A DNA stretch of 64,000 nucleotides from JAKFWF01 sp963741505 (GTDB taxonomy: Bacteria; Pseudomonadota; Alphaproteobacteria; Rhizobiales; Hyphomicrobiaceae): the NCBI GenBank assembly GCA_963741505.1, contig CAVUIJ010000035.1, positions 124,001-188,000 on the forward strand, read 5' to 3'. How positions within the stretch are numbered: the first letter of the stretch is position 1; each line of letters begins with the position of its first letter. The position numbers were made by a program, and so were the translations under genes. The notes below the pieces were generated by a model. That model searched no databases. It saw only the letters and a list, made by a program, of their open reading frames with translations, and was not told the origin of the DNA. Of this stretch, positions 18,019-27,052 are shown one piece after another.

Positions 18019-19743
18019 TCACGCCGCCGCCTGCTGTCCCTTGACGACGCGCCCGGGCAACTTGCCGGTCGCTTGCCCGTGGCGATAGGTGATGGTGCCC
18101 GACACTACCGTTGCTTCGTAGCCCCCCGCCTTCTGCAATAGGCGCCGTCCGCCGGAGGGCAGATCGAACGTTACATAGGGGCGATCGAAGGCGAGGCGAT
18201 CCCAGTCGATGACGTTGAGGTCTGCCTTCTTGCCCGGCGCAATGACACCGCGATCACCGAGACCGGCGGCTTTCGCCGTGTCCGACGTCAGGCGGCGGAT
18301 GATCTCGGGCACCGGCCAGCGCTTGCGGTCGCGGCCCCAGTAGGTCATCAGCCAGGTCGGATAGCCGGCGTCGAGGATGAAGCCGACGTGGGCGCCACCG
18401 TCGCCAAGGCCCATGATCGTGTTAGGGTTGTCGAGCATCGCCTCCGACGCCGACATGTCGAAATTGTAGTAGTTGACCAGCGGCGCGTAGATGAAGTTGC
18501 GCCCGCCGTCCTCGATCAGGATGTCGTAGGCGATCTCCGGCGCGGTGCGGCCTTGCGCCTCAGCCATGGCTGCAACCGAGTCCTCGCGCTTGGGCATATA
18601 GTTCGGTGGATTGCCGAAGCGGAACATCTGCGTGTACATCAGACGGCGGATCAGCGGGAAGGTGCTGCCGGCGATCGGGTCCTCCGACAGGATGCGGGCC
18701 CGCACTTGCGGGTCCTGCATCGCCTTCACGCGGTCGGCCAGCGGCAACTTGGCGATCGATTTGTAGGTCGGCGTTCCGGAGAACGGATTCTGGCTGCCCT
18801 CGAGCCCGAGCAGCAGGCCGATCGGGCGAGGTGGTGCCACCGGGCGGATCGACAAACCGGCCTTGGCCGCGTCGTCGGCGTAGCCCATCAGCTCCTTCCA
18901 GACGTTCGAGCGCTCCTTCTCGTGGCGCTGGGTCAGCGAAAACACGGCCGTGCGTCCTGATTTTTCGACCACCCGGCGCAGCATGGCGAACTCGGATTTG
19001 GCGTCGGGCTCGTTCCAGTCGGAGACCATCTCGATGAAGCCGGAGTTGACGTCGGTGAGGCCGCTGGCGATGCCGTGCAGTTCCTCCTCGTTGGCACGCA
19101 GCGTCGGGGTGTAGTCGCCAGCCAGCGTCTTGTGGCTGATGGTGCGCGAAGTCGAGAAGCCGAACGCGCCGGCACGCACCGCATCGCGGCTGATGGCGCG
19201 CATCTGGGCAATATCGTCGGGCGTTGCCTTCTCGTGCCGGATGGCGCGATCGCCCATGACGTAGACGCGAAGTGCCGCGTGCGGCAGCAGCGCGCACAGG
19301 TCGATATCGCGAGGGCGCTTGTCGAGGGCAGCGAAGTATTCGGCGAACGTCTCCCACTGCCAGTCGAGGCCCTCGTGCATCACCGGGGCTGGGATGTCCT
19401 CGACGCCCTCCATCAGCTCAACGAGCTTTTCGCGGTCGGCCGGGCGGCAGGGCGCGAAGCCGACACCGCAGTTGCCCATCACCGCCGTGGTGACGCCATG
19501 CCAGGCCGACGGCGCGGTATGGCTGTCCCACACCGCCTGGCCGTCGTAGTGGGTATGGATGTCGACGAAGCCGGGCGTCACGAGCCGGCCCTTGGCCTCG
19601 ATTTCCTCGGCGCCGCTGCCATCGAACGTGCCGATCGCGGCGATCCGGCCATTGGCGACCCCCACATCGGCGGTCTTTGCCGCGGCGCCGGAGCCGTCGA
19701 CAACCGTGCCATTGCGAACGACGAGATCGAACCGCGCTGCCAT
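18019..19743 (-). CDS. N-acyl-D-amino-acid deacylase family amidohydrolase
   Basis: 574 residues of the D-aminoacylase branch of the amidohydrolases. Features are the N-terminal beta-sandwich VVRNGTVVDGSG, metal motif GFVDIHTHYDGQAVWD, VTTAVMGNCGVGFAPCRP with the branch-typical cysteine, GAFGFSTSRTISHKTLAG, and the late aspartate in MGLGDGGAHVGF. It hydrolyses N-acyl-D-amino acids or related imides. AGGAGGAAG ahead of ATG 19743 fixes the start. It is divergent from the cupin gene. Confidence 0.87.
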   Translation of the reverse strand: MAARFDLVVRNGTVVDGSGAAAKTADVGVANGRIAAIGTFDGSGAEEIEAKGRLVTPGFVDIHTHYDGQAVWDSHTAPSAWHGVTTAVMGNCGVGFAPCRPADREKLVELMEGVEDIPAPVMHEGLDWQWETFAEYFAALDKRPRDIDLCALLPHAALRVYVMGDRAIRHEKATPDDIAQMRAISRDAVRAGAFGFSTSRTISHKTLAGDYTPTLRANEEELHGIASGLTDVNSGFIEMVSDWNEPDAKSEFAMLRRVVEKSGRTAVFSLTQRHEKERSNVWKELMGYADDAAKAGLSIRPVAPPRPIGLLLGLEGSQNPFSGTPTYKSIAKLPLADRVKAMQDPQVRARILSEDPIAGSTFPLIRRLMYTQMFRFGNPPNYMPKREDSVAAMAEAQGRTAPEIAYDILIEDGGRNFIYAPLVNYYNFDMSASEAMLDNPNTIMGLGDGGAHVGFILDAGYPTWLMTYWGRDRKRWPVPEIIRRLTSDTAKAAGLGDRGVIAPGKKADLNVIDWDRLAFDRPYVTFDLPSGGRRLLQKAGGYEATVVSGTITYRHGQATGKLPGRVVKGQQAAA

Positions 19744-19915
19744 GGCGCTTCCTCCTGACTTTGGATGGTTGGCGGTGAAGCTAGGACCTTCGGGCCCGAG
19801 CAGCCAGCAGCTGCGCATGCAGAGCTGCGATGCGATCGGCGATCGGCATGTCGACTTTTTGCAAAGACTGTGCCCTCCTGGGGGAAGTCGGAAGTTCGAA
19901 AAGAGGCCGCAGGAA

Positions 19916-20326
19916 ATGGATATTCACCCAGCCAACAAGGTCGCGACCCGCAAGGCCAGTTCGGACTGGTTCACCGGCACTGTCTGGCAGGACCCGATCG
20001 TCGATGCCACTGCACCGGCCCGCGTGCGGTCTGCCCGGGTCAGCTTCGAGCCCGGCGCGCGCACCAACTGGCACACTCATCCGCTGGGGCAGACGCTCTA
20101 TGTCGTCAGCGGCACGGGACGGGTGCAGACCTGGGGTGGACCGGTGCGCGAGATCCACGCCGGCGACAGCATCTGGATCCCGCCGCTCGAGAAGCATTGG
20201 CACGGCGCCACGCCGACCCAGGGCATGGTGCACATCGCCATCCACAAGTCGCTCGACGGCACGCACGTGACCTGGCTCGAGAAGGTCACCGACGCTGAGT
20301 TCAGTACGGCTCCTGTCGCCCGCTAA
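19916..20326 (+). CDS. Cupin-domain protein
   Basis: 136 residues forming a single cupin barrel. Motif 1 is GARTNWHTHPLGQTLYVVSG (His pair and Glu-equivalent position) and motif 2 runs from GDSIWIPPLEKHWHGATP, which would bind a metal. Similar small cupins include carboxymuconolactone-associated proteins and mandelonitrile-lyase-like enzymes, so substrate is open. ATG 19916 is chosen since AAGAGG lies nine bases upstream. It is followed by the quinol monooxygenase gene after 23 bases, probably one operon. Confidence 0.83.
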   Translation: MDIHPANKVATRKASSDWFTGTVWQDPIVDATAPARVRSARVSFEPGARTNWHTHPLGQTLYVVSGTGRVQTWGGPVREIHAGDSIWIPPLEKHWHGATPTQGMVHIAIHKSLDGTHVTWLEKVTDAEFSTAPVAR

Positions 20327-20349
20327 CCGAAACCGCGAAGAGGAATTAA

Positions 20350-20658
20350 ATGATCCACGTCCTCGCCATCATCACCACGAAGCCCGGCAAGCGCGCCGAC
20401 GTCTTGAAGATCTTCCACGCCAACGTGCCGGCGGTCAAAGCGGAGAAGGGCTGCATCGAATATGGTCCGGCGGTCGATGCCGACGGCATCGGGCCGATCC
20501 AGACCAAGCTCGGGCCGGACACCTTCGTCGTGGTCGAGAAGTGGGCGAGCGCCGCCGACCTCGCCGCCCACGCCGCAGCGCCGCATATGAAGGACTACGG
20601 CGCCAAGGTGAAGGACATGGTGGCGAGCCGCGTCATCCACGTGCTGTCGCCTGGTTAG
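20350..20658 (+). CDS. Antibiotic-biosynthesis monooxygenase (ABM) domain protein, putative quinol monooxygenase
   Basis: 102 residues beginning MIHVLAIITTKPGKR, with EKGCIEYG, the VVVEKWASAADLAAHAAAPHM block and a closing strand. This is the YgiN-like dimeric alpha-beta barrel that oxidises quinols or similar aromatics without cofactor. AGAGGAAT precedes the start. It is second in a cupin-ABM pair and ends in a strong terminator. Confidence 0.85.
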   Translation: MIHVLAIITTKPGKRADVLKIFHANVPAVKAEKGCIEYGPAVDADGIGPIQTKLGPDTFVVVEKWASAADLAAHAAAPHMKDYGAKVKDMVASRVIHVLSPG

Positions 20659-20700
20659 GAGTTCTGCTCCGGCGGGCTCCGGGACGCGACCCTTGAGAGC

Positions 20701-20770
20701 CCGCAGCGAATGTGGCTTCCGGCCCTCACCGAGGGCCGGGTTCGCTGCGGCATTCGTTGCCGCTTTTTTT
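20701..20770 (+). terminator. Rho-independent terminator
   Basis: CCGCAGCGAA / TTCGCTGCGG outer stem (20701-20710, 20741-20750), GGCCCTC/GAGGGCC inner stem, then a T7 run at 20764-20770. It ends the cupin-ABM transcript just before the convergent NIPSNAP gene. Confidence 0.75.
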
Positions 20771-20771
20771 G

Positions 20772-21098
20772 CTACTGTGCCGTCGATAGCCGCGTCGGCA
20801 CGATGCGCTGCACGTGGTTCTTTTCGCGCTCGATCAAGGTGCCGATCCTGGGCCCCATCGTGTTCTTCCAATAGTCGCTCTCGTAGACGTCCTTGTAGAG
20901 GCGGACACGCTCGGCCTCGCTTTCGAAGCGGCGCATCCAGACGTAGACCGAGTCGTCGCTCTCGCCGCGGAAGCTGCCGGTGATCACCGCACCCTTCGAG
21001 ATCTGGAACGGGATCACTTCCTTTTCCATGACATCGACGAACTCGGCCATCTTGCCGGGCCTGACGGTGTATTGACGCAATTCGTAGAACGCAGCCAT
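20772..21098 (-). CDS. NIPSNAP family protein
   Basis: 108 residues starting MAAFYELRQYTVRPGKMAEF, with FRGESDDSVYVWMRRFESEAER and a WKNTMGPRI segment, typical of single-domain bacterial NIPSNAP proteins of the dimeric alpha-beta barrel superfamily. Function is unknown. AGGAGATCACAG before ATG 21098 supports the start. Confidence 0.87.
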   Translation of the reverse strand: MAAFYELRQYTVRPGKMAEFVDVMEKEVIPFQISKGAVITGSFRGESDDSVYVWMRRFESEAERVRLYKDVYESDYWKNTMGPRIGTLIEREKNHVQRIVPTRLSTAQ

Positions 21099-21229
21099 CT
21101 GTGATCTCCTGGAGCCCTCGTGCCGGGCCGGTTCGCACCCACTGCCGGGTGCGACAGCCTAGTCGAGCTTAACCGTTCCGCGAGCACCATTGCTGCCGGG
21201 AAGGCATGCGATGGCTGCAGGGCATCACC

Positions 21230-22147
21230 TCAGGCGATGAACTCTGCCTTCTTGTACCCCTGCAAATAGAGCAGCGCCGTGAGGTCGCCGTGGGCGATGC
21301 TGGCCGATGCCTCGGCGGCGACGATCGGCTTGGCGCGATAGGCGACACCGAGACCGGCGGCGCGGATCATGTCGAGGTCGTTGGCGCCATCGCCGACGGC
21401 AAGCGCCGCGTCGGCGTCGAGCTTTTCTTCGACGGCGAGGCGTTCGAGCGTGGCGCGCTTCGCCTCCCGCCCCAGGATTGGGCCGACGACGCGGCCGGTA
21501 AGCCGGCCGTTGTTGAATTCCAGCGTGTTCGAGTGGTTCTCGTCGAAGCCGATCGCTTGAGCGACTCTGGCGCTGAAGAATGAGAACCCGCCCGAGACCA
21601 GGGCGGTGCGGGCGCCGTGCGCCTTCATGGTCGCAATCAGCGGGCGGGCGCCAGGCGTCAGCTTGATGCGGTTGTCGTAGACGCCTTGCAGCTCGGCTTC
21701 GCTCAGCCCCTCGAGCAGGCCGAGGCGCTCCTTGAGTGCTGACTCGAACTCGAGTTCGCCGCGCATCGCCCGCTCGGTGATGGCGGCGATTTTCGACTTG
21801 AGGCCGAAGACGTCGGCCATCTCGTCTATGCATTCCTGGCCGATGATGGTCGAATCCATATCCGCGACCAGCAGCTTCTTGCGCCTTCGGCCGATATCAT
21901 CGGACACGATGTTGACGTCGAGGGTGATGCCGTTGAGCGCACTCGCGACGTGGGCGCGCAGTGCGGCGATACCGGCCGGCGCCGCATCGGACAGGAAACG
22001 CGCCTGCCAGGCTTCGGCCGGCGCCAGCCACTCGAAATCGACCCGCTCTGCCTCCGGGATCGAGCTCCAGGCCCGCCCCACCGCGAATTCGCTCAATGAC
22101 GGACGATCGGGCGGGCTGGTCAGTATCAGGGCATAGTGACGCTTCAT
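21230..22147 (-). CDS. serB: Phosphoserine phosphatase
   Basis: 305 residues. An ACT-like N-terminal region is followed by the HAD core: VADMDSTIIGQECIDEMADV (nucleophile and acid/base Asp), LVSGGFSFF with motif II Ser, Lys in the GREAKRATLE region, and the metal motif VGDGANDLDMIRAAGLG. It dephosphorylates O-phospho-L-serine, the last step of serine synthesis. ATG 22147 is used. It is divergent from miaA with a 66-base gap. Confidence 0.93.
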   Translation of the reverse strand: MKRHYALILTSPPDRPSLSEFAVGRAWSSIPEAERVDFEWLAPAEAWQARFLSDAAPAGIAALRAHVASALNGITLDVNIVSDDIGRRRKKLLVADMDSTIIGQECIDEMADVFGLKSKIAAITERAMRGELEFESALKERLGLLEGLSEAELQGVYDNRIKLTPGARPLIATMKAHGARTALVSGGFSFFSARVAQAIGFDENHSNTLEFNNGRLTGRVVGPILGREAKRATLERLAVEEKLDADAALAVGDGANDLDMIRAAGLGVAYRAKPIVAAEASASIAHGDLTALLYLQGYKKAEFIA

Positions 22148-22201
22148 CTTCGGCCTTTGACACGCCCGGCAGGGGGCTCGCGGAAACGGGCTCGCACGCG
22201 C

Positions 22202-22207
22202 TATAAT
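22202..22207 (+). promoter_or_regulatory. Promoter -10 box immediately before miaA
   Basis: A perfect TATAAT at 22202-22207 in a GC-rich context lies only six bases before the miaA ATG (22214), with no ribosome-binding site between. Initiation near 22214 would give a leaderless or near-leaderless message. No good -35 hexamer stands 17 bases upstream. Confidence 0.5.
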
Positions 22208-22213
22208 TATAGC

Positions 22214-23143
22214 ATGAAGCCTAAGCGCGCCGTCCTTATCGCCGGACCGACCGCCAGCGGCAAGTCGGCCTTGGCGCTGGCGGTCGCCGAGCGGATCGGC
22301 CGTGCCGTCATCATCAATGCCGATAGCATGCAGGTCTATCGCGACCTGGCGGTGCTGACCGCGCGGCCGAGCGCGGCAGAGGTAGCGCGCGTGCCGCATG
22401 CGCTGTTTGGCATGGTGGACGGCGGCGAAGCCTATTCGGTGGCGCGCTACACCGAGGACGCCGGCCGGGTTCTGGCCGAGGCTTGGGCCGGGGGCTTGGT
22501 GCCGGTCGTGGTCGGCGGCACGGGGCTCTATTTCAAGGCGCTGCTGGAGGGTCTGTCGCCGGTGCCGGCAATCGATCCGGCGATCAGGCAACGACTGCGC
22601 GATCAGGCGGCCGAAGCAGGAGCTGCCCGCATGCATGCCCTGCTGGCAGCGCTGGACCCGGCGATGGCCGCGCGCCTCGTGCCAACTGACACCCAGCGCA
22701 TTACCCGTGCCTTGGAAGTGATCGAGGCAACCGGCCGTTCGCTGGCAGACTGGCAGAGCCAGCCCGGCATCCCGGTGCTTGAGCAGGCGCAAGCGCCCCG
22801 CTTCGTTTTGGTTCCGCCGCGAGCGACAATGTTGCGGCGCTGCGACGAGCGCTTCGACGCCATGATCGCGGCCGGGGCGATCGAAGAAGTCAGGGCGTTG
22901 AACAAGCGCCGTCTTTCGTCCGAGCTGCCGGTGATGCGGGCGTTGGGGGTGCGGCCGCTGATCGCCCATATTGAGGACCGGTTGCCGATCGACGCTGCCT
23001 GCCAGCAGGCAAAGGCCGAGACGCGTCAGTTTGCAAAGCGGCAGGTCACTTGGCTCAAGAGACAAATGATTACGTGGAAAGTCCTTCTGACGCAAGAAAA
23101 CGAAAGAAACGTTGAGGAAATTGTTTCGATTATTGATTCTTAA
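22214..23143 (+). CDS. miaA: tRNA dimethylallyltransferase
   Basis: 309 residues. P-loop GPTASGKSALAL, INADSMQVYRDLAVLTARPS, GGTGLYFKALLEGL and the C-terminal EVRALNKRRL and QFAKRQVTWLKRQ segments are all standard MiaA features. It prenylates A37 of tRNAs reading UNN codons. The TATAAT box just upstream suggests leaderless initiation. The last roughly 20 residues are A/T-richer than neighbours. ilvB follows after 74 bases. Confidence 0.94.
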   Translation: MKPKRAVLIAGPTASGKSALALAVAERIGRAVIINADSMQVYRDLAVLTARPSAAEVARVPHALFGMVDGGEAYSVARYTEDAGRVLAEAWAGGLVPVVVGGTGLYFKALLEGLSPVPAIDPAIRQRLRDQAAEAGAARMHALLAALDPAMAARLVPTDTQRITRALEVIEATGRSLADWQSQPGIPVLEQAQAPRFVLVPPRATMLRRCDERFDAMIAAGAIEEVRALNKRRLSSELPVMRALGVRPLIAHIEDRLPIDAACQQAKAETRQFAKRQVTWLKRQMITWKVLLTQENERNVEEIVSIIDS

Positions 23144-23217
23144 GCCTTCATGCTCCATTCGCATGTGCAGCATGGTCGCTACGACGGTGTCGGCGATACG
23201 CCAAGCGGAGACGCGAT

Positions 23218-24981
23218 ATGACACGAATGATGACCGGCGCCGAGATGGTGATCAAGGCGCTGCAGGACCAGGGTGTCGAGTTCATTTTCGGCTATCCCGG
23301 CGGCGCCGTACTGCCGATCTACGACGAGTTGTTCCAACAGGACAAGGTCAAGCACATCCTGGTGCGCCAGGAGGGCGGCGCGGTGCACGCAGCCGAGGGC
23401 TATGCCCGCTCGACGGGCAAGGTCGGGGTTGTGCTCGTCACTTCGGGCCCCGGCGCCACCAACGCCGTGACCGGCCTTACCGATGCACTGATGGACTCGG
23501 TCCCGGTGGTCTGCCTCACCGGCCAGGTGCCGACCCATCTGATCGGCTCGGATGCATTCCAGGAGTGCGACACGGTCGGCATCACTCGCTCGTGCACCAA
23601 GCACAACTGGCTGGTCAAGAACGTCAATGATCTAGCCCGCGTCATCCACGAGGCTTTCCAGGTGGCGAGCAGCGGCCGGCCAGGGCCGGTGGTCGTCGAC
23701 ATTCCGAAGGACGTGCAATTCGCCAGCGGCAACTATACCGGCCCGTCGGGCGTCCAGCACAAGACCTACAAGCCGAAACTGAAGCCTGAGATCGCTGGCA
23801 TCCACCAGGCGGTGGACTTGATGGCCGGCGCCAAGCGCCCGGTGTTCTACACCGGCGGTGGCGTGATCAATTCCGGTCCGAAGGCGAGCCACCTGCTGCG
23901 CGAGCTCGTCAAGCTCACCGGCTTTCCCATCACCTCGACGCTGATGGGGCTTGGCGCCTATCCGGCGTCCGACAAGCAGTGGCTCGGCATGCTCGGCATG
24001 CACGGAACTTACGAGGCCAATTGGGCGATGCACGACTGCGACGTGATGATCAACGTCGGCGCCCGCTTCGATGATCGCATCACCGGCCGTCTCGATGGGT
24101 TCTCGCCCGGCAGCCGCAAGATCCATATTGATATCGATCCGTCCTCGATCAACAAAAACGTGCGGGTCGACGTGCCGATCGTCGGCGATGTGACCTACGC
24201 GCTGGAAGAGATACTGCGGGCCTGGAAGTCGCGCGGCGCCCAACTCGACAAGGCGGCGCACAAGGCCTGGTGGAAGCAGATCGACGGCTGGCGGGCGAAG
24301 AAGTCGCTCGCCTACAAGCAGTCGAGCGACGTGATCATGCCGCAGTACGCGGTCGAGCGGCTCTATGAGTTGACCAAGGATCGCGACGCCTTCATCACCA
24401 CCGAGGTCGGCCAGCACCAGATGTGGGCGGCCCAGTTCTACCACTTCGAGAAGCCGAACCGGTGGATGACTTCGGGCGGCCTCGGCACCATGGGCTATGG
24501 CTTGCCGGCCGCGATCGGGGTGCAGATCGCGCATCCGAAGTCGCTCGTCGTCGATATCGCCGGCGACGCCTCGATCCTGATGAACATCCAGGAGATGTCG
24601 ACGGCGATCCAGTACCGGTTGCCGGTGAAGATATTCATCCTCAACAACCAGTACATGGGCATGGTGCGCCAGTGGCAGCAGCTGCTGCACGGCAACCGCT
24701 ACTCCGAGAGCTATACCGAATCGCTGCCTGATTTCGTCAAGCTCGCCGAAGCCTATGGCGGCGTCGGCATGCGCTGCGAAAAGCCGGCCGATCTCGACGA
24801 CGCGATCAGAGAGATGATCAAGGTCCAGGCGCCGGTGATCTTCGATTGCCGCGTCGCGAGCCTTGCCAATTGCTTCCCGATGATCCCGTCGGGCAAGGCG
24901 CACAACGAGATGCTGCTGGGCGATGCCAGCGATGAGAGCATCGACAAGGCGATCAGCAAGGAAGGCAAGATGCTGGTATGA
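23218..24981 (+). CDS. ilvB: Acetolactate synthase large subunit (biosynthetic)
   Basis: 587 residues, a ThDP- and FAD-dependent enzyme for the first common step of branched-chain amino acid synthesis. Seen are FGYPGGAVLPIYDEL, catalytic Glu in VRQEGGAVHAAEGYA, GPGATNAVTGL, the central FAD domain, and the ThDP motif from GDASILMN through NNQYMGMVRQWQ. GCGGAGACGCGAT ahead of ATG 23218 provides the ribosome-binding site. Its regulatory subunit ilvN is 2.1 kb downstream instead of adjacent. Confidence 0.95.
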   Translation: MTRMMTGAEMVIKALQDQGVEFIFGYPGGAVLPIYDELFQQDKVKHILVRQEGGAVHAAEGYARSTGKVGVVLVTSGPGATNAVTGLTDALMDSVPVVCLTGQVPTHLIGSDAFQECDTVGITRSCTKHNWLVKNVNDLARVIHEAFQVASSGRPGPVVVDIPKDVQFASGNYTGPSGVQHKTYKPKLKPEIAGIHQAVDLMAGAKRPVFYTGGGVINSGPKASHLLRELVKLTGFPITSTLMGLGAYPASDKQWLGMLGMHGTYEANWAMHDCDVMINVGARFDDRITGRLDGFSPGSRKIHIDIDPSSINKNVRVDVPIVGDVTYALEEILRAWKSRGAQLDKAAHKAWWKQIDGWRAKKSLAYKQSSDVIMPQYAVERLYELTKDRDAFITTEVGQHQMWAAQFYHFEKPNRWMTSGGLGTMGYGLPAAIGVQIAHPKSLVVDIAGDASILMNIQEMSTAIQYRLPVKIFILNNQYMGMVRQWQQLLHGNRYSESYTESLPDFVKLAEAYGGVGMRCEKPADLDDAIREMIKVQAPVIFDCRVASLANCFPMIPSGKAHNEMLLGDASDESIDKAISKEGKMLV

Positions 24982-25024
24982 GCGGGCGGGACGCCACCGG
25001 TCCGGCGTGAACTAGGGATTTGCG

Positions 25025-25531
25025 ATGATGGCTCAATGCAAGCGGCTGACGAAGGCAGTGGTTTGGTCGCGGGTGTTATCAGCCGCATTCGTGGTGGCAC
25101 TCACGGTGCTGCCCGGACGCGTACATGCCAAGACCTGGGATCACGTCGCGAATATCAAGGCGGCGGCAGTGCATCTGGCGCAATTGCAGCAGGCCAAAGG
25201 GGCATCGGGCACCTACGACTTCATTTCGGCCTGCTACCAGACTCACGAACTGGCCGAAGAGTTCAGCGCGCCGTTCGAAGGCTGCCTGGTGCAGGACTAC
25301 CTCCACTCGAAAGTGACGGCGGCAGTTTACTCCAAGATCCCTGCTGAGGAGCGCAGCAAGATGGGTGCGCCGTCGCCGGAGGAACTGGTTGGCGCCATGC
25401 TGCGGCGCTTCGGTGCGGCATTCGCCCGCTACAAGCTCAAGGAGGCCGACGCCCGCAAGCTGATCGCGGACATCGACAAGCATGGCATCCCCGCCTTCAC
25501 CAAGGCGCGGTTTCCGGCCAAGGCGGAGTGA
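25025..25531 (+). CDS. Small exported protein, unknown function
   Basis: 168 residues with an N-terminal signal peptide (VLSAAFVVALTVLPGRVHAK). The mature part is mostly helical, with two cysteines (ISACYQTHE and FEGCLVQ) and a C-terminal ADARKLIADIDKHGIPAF. No family is recognised. It starts 43 bases after ilvB in the same direction. The stretch from here to the GST gene separates ilvB from ilvN. Confidence 0.65.
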   Translation: MMAQCKRLTKAVVWSRVLSAAFVVALTVLPGRVHAKTWDHVANIKAAAVHLAQLQQAKGASGTYDFISACYQTHELAEEFSAPFEGCLVQDYLHSKVTAAVYSKIPAEERSKMGAPSPEELVGAMLRRFGAAFARYKLKEADARKLIADIDKHGIPAFTKARFPAKAE

Positions 25532-25553
25532 GATGGGGCCGCGACATTCCAAG

Positions 25554-25979
25554 TTAGGGGCGGGTGGCCCACGGATCGACGACTTCGATCGCGAGATCGG
25601 CGAAGTGGCGCGTGTTCCGAGTGGCGATTGGCGTGCGATTGGCAAGTGCGATGCCAGCAATCTGCGTGTCCGCGACGTCGATCGGCTTGCCCGCCCGAAA
25701 CCTGCGGGCGCGCAGGTCGGCTGCTGCCACAGCGGCCTTGTCATCGAACGGCAGGACGCGATTGCCGAGGATCCGGCCGAGAACAAGGGTAACATCCGCC
25801 GCAAGCTTGGTTTTTCGCCGGCTGCTGGGGAGTCGTGCGATGCCGAAGCGAAGTTCGAACAGGGTCACGGACGTGGTGCAGAGGTCGAGGTCGGCAATAC
25901 CATTCAGCCACTCCACGACCATCGGTTCCCACTCGGGGCGCAGCAACGCGGACACGACATTGGTATCGAGCAGGATCAT
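25554..25979 (-). CDS. fitB: PIN-domain toxin, FitB/VapC type
   Basis: 141 residues. The PIN ribonuclease acidic residues are visible: D5 in LLDTNVVS, E42 in LFELRFG, D101/D104 in IDVADTQIA, and the FitB-typical NTRHF near the C-terminus. It is expected to cleave RNA when freed from its antitoxin. The start codon overlaps the antitoxin stop (ATGA at 25976-25979), the standard translational coupling of this module. Confidence 0.88.
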   Translation of the reverse strand: MILLDTNVVSALLRPEWEPMVVEWLNGIADLDLCTTSVTLFELRFGIARLPSSRRKTKLAADVTLVLGRILGNRVLPFDDKAAVAAADLRARRFRAGKPIDVADTQIAGIALANRTPIATRNTRHFADLAIEVVDPWATRP

Positions 25980-26263
25980 TCGTTGAAATTCAGGCTACGC
26001 ATCTGCCATTCGGCGCGGTCGTCGGCGATTGATCGGTCGAACTCGGCCCATTCGACGGGTGTCAGGGCGCTCTTGCCGATCATCGTCTTCAATCGCTCGC
26101 CGAGAGGCTGCGTACCGGCAGCGGTCTCAGCAGAACCGCCGGAGACAGCCGTTTCCAGGATATTGCGTGCCTCCGCCTCCAAGCTGCGCCGGTTGGCCTT
26201 GGCGCGCTGCTTCAGGCGCTCCTTGACGGCCGGATCGAGACGGCGAACGAGAATGTCGGACAT
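25976..26263 (-). CDS. fitA: FitA/VapB-type ribbon-helix-helix antitoxin
   Basis: 95 residues with an N-terminal ribbon-helix-helix (DILVRRLDPAVKERLKQRA, then NRRSLEAEARNIL) typical of FitA antitoxins, and a C-terminal toxin-binding arm (WAEFDRSIADDRAEW). It binds the toxin and represses its own promoter. ATG 26263 is preferred over an upstream ATG because GGAGG sits five bases before it. Confidence 0.86.
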   Translation of the reverse strand: MSDILVRRLDPAVKERLKQRAKANRRSLEAEARNILETAVSGGSAETAAGTQPLGERLKTMIGKSALTPVEWAEFDRSIADDRAEWQMRSLNFNE

Positions 26264-26279
26264 CGATGCCTCCATCATG

Positions 26280-26309
26280 TGATATCAAACAGTCTTAGAA
26301 ATGATATCA
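26280..26309 (-). promoter_or_regulatory. Probable FitA operator: two TGATATCA palindromes
   Basis: Identical 8-base palindromes TGATATCA at 26280-26287 and 26302-26309, 22 bases start to start (two helical turns), directly upstream of the antitoxin gene. RHH antitoxins of this family bind paired short palindromes of very similar sequence. The local sequence is AT-rich relative to its surroundings, as expected for the promoter. Confidence 0.65.
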
Positions 26310-26358
26310 TGAATTGGGATGCTGGAGAAGCAAGTTCGGGCAGGGGGTGAGGGCAACA

Positions 26359-27046
26359 ATGAAACTCGTCATCGGCAACAAGGCTTATTCGTCATGGTCG
26401 CTGAGGCCATGGATCGTGATGAAGGCGTTCGTCAATTCCCTTCGAGGAGACGCTGGTCCAGCTGCGTTCGGCCGACACTGCCGCCAATATCCTCAAGCAT
26501 TCGCCATCGGCCAAGGTGCCGGCGCTGATCGATGGTAACGTCGTGGTTTGGGAGACGATCGCCATCCTCGAGTATCTGGCGGAGAAGTTCCCGCAACATG
26601 CGATCTGGCCGCGGGACGCCACGGCCCGCGCCCATGCGCGCAGCGTCGCGGCAGAGATGCATTCAGGCTTCCAGGCGCTGCGGTCGGCCTGCGCGATGGA
26701 CGTGACCACACGCTTCGCGCCCAAGGATCGTGGCCCCGCGGTCGCCGCCGACGTCGCCCGCATAACCGCGATCTTCCGCGAAGCGCGCGGGCGGTTCGGT
26801 GCCGGCGGGCCATTCCTCTACGGCGCCTTCTGTGCCGCCGACGGCATGTACGCGCCGGTGTGCACCCGGTTTCGCAGCTATGCCATCGCCGTCGACCCGG
26901 TCTCGCAAGCATACGTCGACGCAGTGCTCGACCATCCAGCTTGCAAGGTCTGGTACAGCGATGCCGCGGCCGAGCCCTGGATATTGGACGACAACGGCAA
27001 CGACGGCGAAACCGTGATTGAAGATTTGCGGCAAAGGAAGGCCTAA
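26359..27046 (+). CDS. Glutathione S-transferase family protein (one frameshift)
   Basis: About 228 residues with frame restored. N-terminal thioredoxin fold has MKLVIGNKAYSSWSLRPW with the catalytic-site serine pair, then IPFEETLVQLRSADTAANI, the cis-Pro region KVPALIDGN and VVWETIAILEYLAEKFP, and an all-helical C-terminal domain. A 1-base insertion at about 26434-26435 (AATT in place of ATT) breaks the frame after MKAFV. The gene ends six bases before ilvN, so it may share its transcript. Confidence 0.84.
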
Positions 27047-27052
27047 TCGCAG

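Noticed and set aside
22157..22162. TTGACA considered as the -35 box of miaA
   Set aside because: It lies 39 bases from the TATAAT box, so the spacing does not fit a single sigma-70-type promoter.
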